This document shows, piece after piece, positions 1-6,965 of a stretch of DNA of 64,000 nucleotides. The translations under genes and the position numbers were made by a program. The stretch spans positions 124,001 through 188,000 of the forward strand of contig NZ_LN913000.1 of the NCBI RefSeq assembly GCF_001487105.1, given 5' to 3'. Positions within the stretch are counted from its first letter, which is position 1; every line of letters begins with the position of its first letter. The notes under the pieces are model-generated. The model made no database searches. It was given only the letters and a program-made list of their open reading frames with translations, and was not told the DNA's origin. The DNA comes from Mediterraneibacter massiliensis. Lineage in GTDB: Bacteria; Bacillota; Clostridia; Lachnospirales; Lachnospiraceae.

Positions 1-55
1 GATTGGACTGTTAAAAAGAGAAAAATTTGATTTTTGCCAAGAGGTGAACGAAGTT

Positions 56-1009
56 ATGTTAGAAGTAGTATTTAGTGATAGTGCCGCAGGAACTATGGCG
101 GTTGCGATTGGACATAAGGGATATTTGGGCGGCGCTACCGGTGTAATTATCTCTAACAATGATGGTACGGTATCGCAAGAAGAAATCGAACAGTTTCAGC
201 GTCAAGCAGAAGAACGAGAGCGTTCCGGCTGGGCGAATGCCGTTCCGTTTGAAGGTAACCGTAAGAACATTATCAATTTTCCGTTGGCTTTGTCGGTAGG
301 CAATATTTCAGAGATAGGAATTGGTTTGGAGCGAGAGTCTGCATTATCTCTGCTGATGAGTATCCACCCCAGTATGGCTGCTGACGTTGTAGCCGAACTA
401 CTCGACACATCTCGTAAGAGTTATGCCACACTATTGGAACAGGTTCAAAACGGAGAGTCTATTCGTGTGTGGGTAGGACGAGAACCAGATGATGTGTGCA
501 GTCTGTATTGGCTTATGGAGCAGTTACGACCTATCGGGTTTGAAAAGTTAGATGTGACCCTTGTAGAACTTCCATCGTGGGAAGAAAGGACTGACGGCTG
601 CATTGTTCAGTATAACGGATGGGGCGAGGTTGAACCCTATCATTTAGGACGAATGGCATTGCAGGGAAAGAAACTGCCAACCAATTATCTTCGTAGTTTG
701 GCAAACCATTGGAAAGAGCTTCAGCAGGAAAATTCTATCCTTCGAGCTGTTATAAATGGAAAATTGGTCAGCGTACCGGAAATTCTGTACGATACTTTTA
801 TTCTCCGTGAGTTGAATACTATGGAGGATGAATTTAAGGAAGGAGTTCTTGTTGGACGGGTTCTTGGAAAATACCAATTAGGAATAGGAGATGGGTGGAT
901 TGCCTTACGCATAGAAGAATTCATCAAAGACGGGCTTCTGATTCCAATCACAACTCCTGCAATAAATGCACCTATTTATCATCGCGTATTGAAGAAGATA
1001 AATAGATAG
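56..1009 (+). CDS. DUF1835/DUF3658 domain protein
   Basis: I recognise the opening MLEVVFSDSAAGTM as the start of DUF1835, which is followed by a DUF3658-type C-terminal half (from about residue 215, with LGIGDGWIALRIEEFI). The biochemical function of this family is not established. No signal peptide or membrane segment is visible, so it is probably cytoplasmic. I chose the ATG at 56 because GAGGTG at 41-46 gives normal ribosome-binding spacing and the family begins at this residue; an in-frame GTG at 44 lies inside that site. It is the first gene of an accessory stretch and has no clear partner. The family name is fairly sure, the role unknown. Confidence 0.75.
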   Translation: MLEVVFSDSAAGTMAVAIGHKGYLGGATGVIISNNDGTVSQEEIEQFQRQAEERERSGWANAVPFEGNRKNIINFPLALSVGNISEIGIGLERESALSLLMSIHPSMAADVVAELLDTSRKSYATLLEQVQNGESIRVWVGREPDDVCSLYWLMEQLRPIGFEKLDVTLVELPSWEERTDGCIVQYNGWGEVEPYHLGRMALQGKKLPTNYLRSLANHWKELQQENSILRAVINGKLVSVPEILYDTFILRELNTMEDEFKEGVLVGRVLGKYQLGIGDGWIALRIEEFIKDGLLIPITTPAINAPIYHRVLKKINR

Positions 1010-1045
1010 GCAACTTTCAGTTCTCGTTCGTGATTCTATATAAAA

Positions 1046-1064
1046 GTGTCACCACTGGTGACAC
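1046..1064. promoter_or_regulatory. perfect inverted repeat ahead of the first rhuM gene
   Basis: GTGTCACC-ACT-GGTGACAC forms a perfect 8-bp inverted repeat 26 bp before the rhuM start. There is no T-run after it, so it reads more like a protein operator than a terminator. A role in controlling rhuM is inference from position only. Confidence 0.45.
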
Positions 1065-1090
1065 AATCAAAATAACCGGAGGTGGTTGCG

Positions 1091-2134
1091 TTGGCAAAAA
1101 AGAAAAATGAAATAAGCATTCGTTCAAGTGCAGCAGAGTATCTTATCTATGTTGCTTCTGTCGGAGAACAGGAAGATAGCATTGAAATGCGCTACGAAGA
1201 TGAAAATATATGGCTGACACAGAAAATGATGGCTACGCTTTATGATGTTGATGTGCGTACAATTAGTGACCACATCAAAAAGGTGTATTCAGATAGCGAG
1301 TTAGAAGAATCGGCAACTATCCGAAAATTTCGGATAGTTCAAACCGAGGGTTCTCGCCAGGTTCAGCGAGAAGTGAACCATTATAACCTGCAGATGATTA
1401 TTGCTGTCGGTTTTAAGGTAAACAATGAACGTGCCGTACAATTCCGTAAGTGGGCAAACGGTATCGTAAAGGACTACACCATCAAAGGCTGGGTTATTGA
1501 TGATGAGCGTCTGAAACGAGGTACTTATCTTACTGACAAGTATTTTGATGAACAGTTAGAACGCATCCGAGAAATCCGTGCGAGCGAAAGGAAGTTCTAT
1601 CAGAAAATCACAGATATTTATGCCACTGCCATAGATTATGACAAAACCTCTGCAACAACGAAAAGGTTCTATGCAACCGTCCAGAACAAAATGCATTTTG
1701 CAGTTCACGGTCACACGGCTGCTGAATTGATTGTAGAGCGAGCCGACCACCAAAAGGAACATATGGGACTTACTACCTGGGCGGATGCTCCGGATGGCAA
1801 GATTAAGAAAAGTGATGTAACGATTGCAAAAAATTATCTGAGTGAAAATGAATTGCATCAATTGAACCGTATGGTAACAGCGTATTTGGATTTTGCTGAA
1901 AACATGACTTTAAGACGTATTCCTCTTACCATGGAGGATTGGGAAAAGAGACTCAACAGCTTTATTGAAATGTTTGATTATGGCATTTTGCAGGATGCCG
2001 GAAAGGTTTCTGCTGAAATTGCCAAACTCCACGCTGAAACGGAGTTTGAGAAATATCGTATTATTCAAGACAGATTGTTTATGTCAGACTATGACAAGTA
2101 TCTGCTTGAGTTAGAAGAAAAAGCGAAGAAGTAG
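1091..2134 (+). CDS. RhuM family protein (first copy)
   Basis: RhuM (virulence protein RhuM/YihM-like) family, about 347 aa and full length. Family signatures visible are WLTQKMMATLYDVDVRTISDHI near the N-terminus (Bro-N/KilA-N-like), IRKFR, NHYNLQMIIAVGFKV, WANGIVKDYTIKGWVIDDERLK and HFAVHGHTAAELIVERAD. RhuM proteins occur on pathogenicity islands, phages and toxin-antitoxin-like settings, but their activity is not established. The TTG at 1091 sits just after GGAGGTGG (1078-1085) and is preferred over an in-frame GTG inside that site. A second, damaged paralogue lies at 3671. Its coding sequence contains a 25-nt perfect palindrome at 1315-1339. Confidence 0.85.
   Translation: MAKKKNEISIRSSAAEYLIYVASVGEQEDSIEMRYEDENIWLTQKMMATLYDVDVRTISDHIKKVYSDSELEESATIRKFRIVQTEGSRQVQREVNHYNLQMIIAVGFKVNNERAVQFRKWANGIVKDYTIKGWVIDDERLKRGTYLTDKYFDEQLERIREIRASERKFYQKITDIYATAIDYDKTSATTKRFYATVQNKMHFAVHGHTAAELIVERADHQKEHMGLTTWADAPDGKIKKSDVTIAKNYLSENELHQLNRMVTAYLDFAENMTLRRIPLTMEDWEKRLNSFIEMFDYGILQDAGKVSAEIAKLHAETEFEKYRIIQDRLFMSDYDKYLLELEEKAKK
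1315..1339. repeat. perfect palindrome inside rhuM (first copy)
   Basis: AACTATCCGAAA, a central A, then TTTCGGATAGTT: 12-bp perfect arms within codons for TIRKFRIV. The core follows partly from the codons for Arg-Lys-Phe-Arg, but the outer arms do not. The paralogue carries a longer palindrome at the same codons. Confidence 0.8.
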
Positions 2135-2190
2135 ACAATTTTGCAGACATATTCCCACAAACGGCAAAACTGTGAAAAAGGCTGATGATA

Positions 2191-2358
2191 TATTCCCGTA
2201 ATCGGAAAAATATCAAAGAAATCCAGCGTATCCAGACGAGCCATGTGGAAAGTGTCGTGTTGCTTTCAAAACTTAAATCAAATAGGTTGAAGCATATCAA
2301 TGTGGAATTAGAGATGGATGAACTTGATTTGACAGTGGTGGAGAGAAGCAGCCTATGA
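2191..2358 (+). pseudogene. remnant of RlmD/RumA-type methyltransferase C-terminus
   Basis: An open stretch of 55 codons without its own start reads RIQTSHVESVVLLSKL and INVELEMDELDLT before a stop. This resembles the C-terminal tail found in many clostridial RumA/RlmD-type 23S rRNA (uracil-C5) methyltransferases carried on mobile elements, which continue for about 60 more residues. Only this tail piece is present, the catalytic domain is missing, and the end is cut by TGA at 2356. It is best read as debris of a former insertion or rearrangement. The identification rests on remembered family sequence and should be confirmed by a protein search. Confidence 0.5.
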
Positions 2359-2396
2359 GGAAACTAAGTATTATAATCTGAAGCAAAGGGAATTGT

Positions 2397-3434
2397 ATGT
2401 TAAGTGATATTATTGTGGAATGTATGGGGATATCGATGAGGAATTTTTTAAATACTCCGTATAAAGAACAGACTACCATAGAAATGTACGCGCCAGATGG
2501 TTTTGCGAACAAAGCGACTGGAATATGTCACTATTGTACGGTAGATACGCTTAAAGCAATTTTAAATAAGGAGTGTTTAAGGTTTAGTGATGTTCGATTT
2601 TTGAATGATTCAACAGAATTTGTAGAAATTTTGTTGTGGATAGAAAATGTGATTATGAATGGTTCATATAATGCTGATTTTCAGAAATTGATTCTTGAGA
2701 GTGATGCGATGAAAGAATTAAAAGAATATCAACAATCTTATATAGGGCATTCAAATATCACTCATCAATATGAAATAAAAACATACAGAACATATACATG
2801 TTCCTTTTCAACAGATATTGATGCACTTAGTATGTGGAATTATTATGCCCAATCTAGGGAAGGAGTAAACATAGTATTCAATCACTCATGGAATATATTT
2901 GCTGGTAGCAATAGTTCAGAAGTAAACAGCAGTGATGAATTAGAAAATAGTATTGCAATTCATAGAGGACTTGTTATCTATAAAAACAAAGATAAGAAAA
3001 AATGTATAATCGAATTACTTAATAGATTGCAAGAAGTATATAATAAAGCAAAGGATGATATTAAAAAATACCAAGGTTATATATTATTTGTCTTTAAAGA
3101 GGCGGTAAATAATATGAGCTGCTTTTTCAAAAATGAGTATTTTGAATGTGAAAATGAATATAGAATTGTATTAAGGATTCCAGAAGAATTACTGTTACAA
3201 AAGGAATGTCTCGGTGATATTGTAGAAAAAGGGCAATTTAAACGTGGTAATATATTGATACCCTATGTAGATTACAAATTTAGGAAAAGTAGTGTAAAAC
3301 GAATTGTCACGAATCCTTACATTAAAGAAGAGAGTGATATATTTGAATTAGGAATTAAAGAATTATTGTGGATGAATCAAATGGAAGATATACATATTGT
3401 TCATTCTAATATTCCTGTTAGGAAATACAGTTAG
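2397..3434 (+). CDS. DUF2971 domain protein
   Basis: 345 aa. The N-terminal half carries the DUF2971 pattern: HYCTVDTLKAILNKECLRFSDVRFLNDSTEF, then YTCSFSTDIDALSMWNYYA and GVNIVF, and later FFKNEYFECENEYRIV. DUF2971 proteins are soluble, of unknown function, and often sit in defence or phage-linked islands (one abortive-infection protein family shares the fold name). AAAGGG at 2385-2390 precedes the ATG at 2397. The gene is visibly more AT-rich than its neighbours, consistent with recent transfer. It stands alone between a methyltransferase remnant and a broken rhuM. A defence role is inference only. Confidence 0.75.
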   Translation: MLSDIIVECMGISMRNFLNTPYKEQTTIEMYAPDGFANKATGICHYCTVDTLKAILNKECLRFSDVRFLNDSTEFVEILLWIENVIMNGSYNADFQKLILESDAMKELKEYQQSYIGHSNITHQYEIKTYRTYTCSFSTDIDALSMWNYYAQSREGVNIVFNHSWNIFAGSNSSEVNSSDELENSIAIHRGLVIYKNKDKKKCIIELLNRLQEVYNKAKDDIKKYQGYILFVFKEAVNNMSCFFKNEYFECENEYRIVLRIPEELLLQKECLGDIVEKGQFKRGNILIPYVDYKFRKSSVKRIVTNPYIKEESDIFELGIKELLWMNQMEDIHIVHSNIPVRKYS

Positions 3435-3670
3435 AGGGAAAATGCAGCAGTTAAAGATTTTATGACAGTATATGAAGTCGTAATTCTTAATAAAAAGGAA
3501 CGAGAGATACTTCATAGGCATTTTTGTTGTGCTTTTAAGTAAGTGAGACATGAAATATGAACTGTTTTCTGAAACCTTAAAAGAGAAAGTAAATGTTATT
3601 AAATCGTAATATGAAATGAAATTTTGAGAAAATATCAATAAATGGTTTGGAATGGTAGGATGGTGAAAAA

Positions 3671-4480
3671 ATGGAGAGATTCGGAGACAACTTACATATG
3701 GTAGAGAACGAAATCCTCATCTATCAAACTGAAGATGGGCAGACGAAAATTGATGTTAAATTTCAAGATGAGACTGTTTGGCTTACACAGGCACAATTAT
3801 GTGAGCTTTACCAAACCAGTAAATCTAATATCAGTGAGCATATTAAACATATCTTTGAAGAAGGTGAGTTAGAGGAAGCCGCAGTTGTTCGGAAATTCCG
3901 AACAACTGCGGCTGATGGGAAAAACTATAACACAATCCATTATAATCTTGATATGATTATTTCTCTTGGATATAGAGTAAAATCTAAAATTGCCACAAAT
4001 TTCCGTCGATGGGCTACTGAACGATTAAAAGAGTACATGATAAAAGGCTTTACAATGGATGATGAACGATTGAAAAATCTGGGTGGCGGTAATTACTGGA
4101 AAGAGTTATTAGACCGTATTCGGGATATTCGTTCATCTGAAAAAGTGATGTACCGACAGGTACTTGACCTGTATGCAACAAGTGTTGATTATGACCCAAA
4201 GAGTAGTGAATCCATTGCGTTTTTTAAAATGGTACAAAATAAATTACACTATGCAGCACATGGGCACACGGCAGCAGAAGTTATATACGAGCGTGCGGAC
4301 GCCAGTCAGCCTTTTATGGGATTAAAAAGTTTTTCTGGTGATTTTCCTGTATTGAAAGATATCAGTATTGCAAAAAATTATCTCAACGATGAAGAGCTAA
4401 AGATACAACTCATGTGGCTGGGATGGATATTGGATTTGGGGGAGCCTGGGAAGAACTGCAAAGGCTTATGCCCAATATGA
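3671..4480 (+). CDS. RhuM family protein (second copy), 3' end replaced
   Basis: Residues 1 to about 245 follow the first RhuM closely (VWLTQAQLCELYQTSKSNISEHI, VVRKFR, HYNLDMIISLGYRV, HYAAHGHTAAEVIYERAD, SIAKNYLNDEEL). From about base 4385 the reading frame runs into unrelated sequence and ends early at residue 269, so roughly 80-100 C-terminal residues seen in the first copy are missing. Another frame through the same bases stays open to 4548 with a protein-like reading (VAGMDIGFGGAWEELQ), so a second gene fragment seems to have been joined here. The product is probably non-functional. The coding region holds a 37-nt perfect palindrome at 3877-3913. Confidence 0.7.
   Translation: MERFGDNLHMVENEILIYQTEDGQTKIDVKFQDETVWLTQAQLCELYQTSKSNISEHIKHIFEEGELEEAAVVRKFRTTAADGKNYNTIHYNLDMIISLGYRVKSKIATNFRRWATERLKEYMIKGFTMDDERLKNLGGGNYWKELLDRIRDIRSSEKVMYRQVLDLYATSVDYDPKSSESIAFFKMVQNKLHYAAHGHTAAEVIYERADASQPFMGLKSFSGDFPVLKDISIAKNYLNDEELKIQLMWLGWILDLGEPGKNCKGLCPI
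3877..3913. repeat. perfect palindrome inside rhuM (second copy)
   Basis: Arms AGCCGCAGTTGTTCGGAA and TTCCGAACAACTGCGGCT around a central A: 18-bp perfect arms within codons for AAVVRKFRTTAA. It falls at the same codons as the palindrome of the first rhuM, but with different bases. Confidence 0.85.
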
Positions 4481-4548
4481 TTCTCACAGACCCCAATGCG
4501 GATATTACGAACGTGGTGGGTTGGATAGGGACTCTTAAAGATAGGTAG
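4385..4548 (+). pseudogene. unidentified gene fragment fused to the second rhuM
   Basis: In a frame different from rhuM, codons from about 4394 to the TAG at 4546 read THVAGMDIGFGGAWEELQRL then ILTDPNADITNVVGWIGTL. I do not recognise the family. It has no start of its own and looks like a 3' gene fragment brought in by the event that truncated rhuM. Bases 4549-4733 after it hold no gene that I can support. Confidence 0.3.
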
Positions 4549-4733
4549 CTCTCTTATATTTTTGTCTGCCATACGCAGGATACGCTACTTGCAAGCAATC
4601 TCAATGATATGAGCAAGTACAACAATCTGAATCAAATCAAAAAAACAGACTTGCTTATGATAACATTATTGTTCAGCTATCAAAGGTAAATACCCGTTTC
4701 CAATATAAACGGATAAAAATAGGGGACGGCTTC

Positions 4734-4844
4734 TGAATTTGAAAACGATTGAAAGGCTTTCAATATTGTAGCCAATTCCTCCATAAGCGTCGCCTCTTTT
4801 CTTACCACATATAATTTGTATTCCCTTTCCGCCTATAGTATAAT
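4734..4844. repeat. 111-bp direct repeat, left copy, flanking the IS
   Basis: Identical, base for base as far as I can see, to 6818-6928. It starts TGAATTTGAAAACG and ends GCCTATAGTATAAT. The two copies flank the insertion sequence exactly, so this is read as a long target-site duplication. IS1634-family elements are known for long, variable target duplications. The copy includes a TTGTAT-17-TATAAT promoter pointing into the IS. Confidence 0.85.
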
Positions 4845-4871
4845 CCCGTCTTTGACAGTTAGAAGAGAAAA

Positions 4872-4913
4872 AAACGGCTACAAACCCAGTAAATATGGGA
4901 GGTGTAGCCGTTT
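4872..4913 (-). terminator. transposase terminator inside the IS
   Basis: Arms AAACGGCTACA (4872-4882) and TGTAGCCGTTT (4903-4913). On the minus strand the hairpin is followed by a T-run, as expected for an intrinsic terminator of the transposase transcript. Confidence 0.75.
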
Positions 4914-4934
4914 CTTGTCTTGCATCGATATGTG

Positions 4935-6683
4935 CTATATTTCAGGTCTTTTTAAAATTTTTGTATTTTTAATGATTGTTCGCATAGAGGCTTTCGTAAT
5001 GATCTCGTAATCCGTACGGAATCCAAAACTCTGATGCAGAGCATCTGTAAGTTCCGTGCGAGTATACGAAGGAATATAACTACTGGCAGCACTTAAAAAG
5101 GTCATATTCATGGCCCGCAGAGTTTGGATGATCTGGTCACAAGTGAATCTGTTCCCAATCTTTTTCTCTAAGAGCCGATAAATAATCAGGCTGATATAGC
5201 AAGTCATGAAATGGGCTTTGATCCGATCTTCTCGGCGGACAAATGCGGGACGGGAGCCGAGTTCATCTTTCATGATCCGGAAGTTTTCCTCTATTTCCCA
5301 ACGCTGCTGATTAATCCGGATGATATCACCCACGTCTCCTTCCAGATTCGTCACTACTGCGTAGAACCCATCATACATTGCTTCTTTTTCTATCTGTTCC
5401 TGATCAAGTCCATACACTGTTTTTTCAGCAATCTCTCCATCTTTGGTAACAGTCGTACGTTTTACAAACCGCATAGGGTCATTTTGGTTTGTTCCTTTTC
5501 TCTTTTTTCCTGGTGAATCCAAGATCTTTTGTGCTCGTTCAATCTGACATTCCCGGAGCTTTCTCTGGTAAGCAGCATATTTCGGAGAATAGGTAACAAT
5601 CAGTGTCTCATCCATATCTCCTGTTATAAGGGGATATTCCTTATAGTAAACGGAGTTATAGATTTCTTCATCTGTTTCATCCAGTGTACGAAGGTCGATG
5701 AACTTCTGTGCTCCTATCTTGCGGAACTGTGTGGGATTCATCGCTTCTTTTCGCTCTTCCGCCTTCATTTTTTTCAGGGAATGTGTGATTACATAAGCCC
5801 TGTGGTTGAAACTGTTGAAGCGGCGGTTGTTGTGAGAACCCAATCCACTGTCTGAACAGAAAATAAATTCGCTGCAGTTGAAATCCCGGATGATCTTTTG
5901 CTCTAACGGTTTTAAAGTGGTCTGCTCATTCTGGTTTCCGGGAAAAATATCGAAAGACAGAGGAATTCCATCCGCATCCATAAATAATCCCATGGTGACA
6001 ATCGGATTTGGTCGGTGTTCTTTGCTTTTGCCGTATTTGCGTAGTTCATCTTCCTGCTCGATCTCGAAATAGAAGTTTGTGCAGTCATAGTACAGGATTT
6101 TTTTGTTCCGGGGATGGACAAAGTTGGAATTCCGGTATAACTCACTTTGTATAAAATCGGATTCTTCTGCAATAACAGAAAGGGCGCGGTAAACATCCTG
6201 CAAATGATACTTTGGTGGTTCCAGCAGAGTTTTGCAGTACTCATAGCTTTCACGTTTACTGGAAGGATGGAGAATGCGTGCATAGATCAGATCCGTAAAA
6301 ACAGCGAGCAGGTCATACTGATACTTGTGACGACTTTTGATCGACCGACAGATCTTATCCAGCCGGAGCTCTGTAACCAGAGACTGGAGAAAGAGATATC
6401 CGGTATTAAAAAGGCGCTGTTCATTTTTTAGGATGCGAGCTCCTTGTGAAAAGTCCACTGATACTTTTCCATTTTTCAGATTATAAAGTTCGGTTTCTTT
6501 CTTTGCCTCGTTTCTGGCCCACGCCATCATCTTATCCTTATCATTGTCGAATTGTGCGAGGAGATCGTTCATCTTTCCCAATTTTTTATAGATATGGGAG
6601 GAAGTTTTTCCATTCTCTTTGCGGAAGGACTGATAAATATATACATCTTTGTTGTTTGCACTACCTGTGATATTTACGTACAT
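4935..6683 (-). CDS. IS1634-family (IS4 group) transposase
   Basis: 582 aa DDE transposase. The N-terminal part has the family opening MYVNITGSANNKDVYIYQSF and the catalytic core includes YYDCTNFYFE (first Asp), FIFCSDSGLG (second Asp region) and RWEIEENFRIMK, which matches the R-x3-E-x6-K part of the IS4-group signature with the catalytic Glu. It would cut and paste the surrounding element. AGAGG lies upstream of the ATG at 6683. No frameshift or stop interrupts it, so it may be active. Full length for the family. Confidence 0.93.
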   Translation of the reverse strand: MYVNITGSANNKDVYIYQSFRKENGKTSSHIYKKLGKMNDLLAQFDNDKDKMMAWARNEAKKETELYNLKNGKVSVDFSQGARILKNEQRLFNTGYLFLQSLVTELRLDKICRSIKSRHKYQYDLLAVFTDLIYARILHPSSKRESYEYCKTLLEPPKYHLQDVYRALSVIAEESDFIQSELYRNSNFVHPRNKKILYYDCTNFYFEIEQEDELRKYGKSKEHRPNPIVTMGLFMDADGIPLSFDIFPGNQNEQTTLKPLEQKIIRDFNCSEFIFCSDSGLGSHNNRRFNSFNHRAYVITHSLKKMKAEERKEAMNPTQFRKIGAQKFIDLRTLDETDEEIYNSVYYKEYPLITGDMDETLIVTYSPKYAAYQRKLRECQIERAQKILDSPGKKRKGTNQNDPMRFVKRTTVTKDGEIAEKTVYGLDQEQIEKEAMYDGFYAVVTNLEGDVGDIIRINQQRWEIEENFRIMKDELGSRPAFVRREDRIKAHFMTCYISLIIYRLLEKKIGNRFTCDQIIQTLRAMNMTFLSAASSYIPSYTRTELTDALHQSFGFRTDYEIITKASMRTIIKNTKILKRPEI

Positions 6684-6817
6684 AAAAAACCTCTTTTCTT
6701 TTTATTATATCACAACTAGCACAAACAAGCACTAATAAATTTAAAAAATTTGACAAAAAAAGTGCCTTTTTATAGGCATTGTAAGGTTTTTTTCTTTATT
6801 CAACTGTCAAACCCCCG

Positions 6818-6928
6818 TGAATTTGAAAACGATTGAAAGGCTTTCAATATTGTAGCCAATTCCTCCATAAGCGTCGCCTCTTTTCTTACCACATATAATT
6901 TGTATTCCCTTTCCGCCTATAGTATAAT
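6818..6928. repeat. 111-bp direct repeat, right copy, with NERD gene promoter
   Basis: Second copy of the sequence at 4734-4844. The repeat ends exactly at the last T of the TATAAT box at 6923-6928. It contains the likely native promoter of the NERD gene (TTGTAT at 6900-6905, 17-bp spacer, TATAAT). Confidence 0.85.
6900..6928 (+). promoter_or_regulatory. promoter of the NERD-domain gene
   Basis: TTGTAT, 17-bp spacer, TATAAT. The transcript would start near 6935, about 30 bases before the ATG at 6966. An identical copy at 4816-4844 faces into the IS and would make RNA antisense to the transposase 3' end. Confidence 0.65.
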
Positions 6929-6965
6929 ATCTTTATCATAATAGTGGCAAAAGGAGAGAAAAACG

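Larger units (their letters stand above)
4845..6817 (-). mobile_element. IS1634-family insertion sequence
   Basis: A 1,973-bp element bounded by the 111-bp direct repeats. The ends are imperfect inverted repeats sharing TTTGACAGTT followed by an A-rich stretch ending AAAAAAAC. It carries one transposase on the minus strand, and a terminator hairpin near the left end. The element lies between the damaged rhuM and the promoter of the NERD gene. It looks complete: the transposase is intact and both ends are present. Confidence 0.85.

Noticed and set aside
5211..6670. Several plus-strand frames within the IS.
   Set aside because: They are shadows of the minus-strand transposase.
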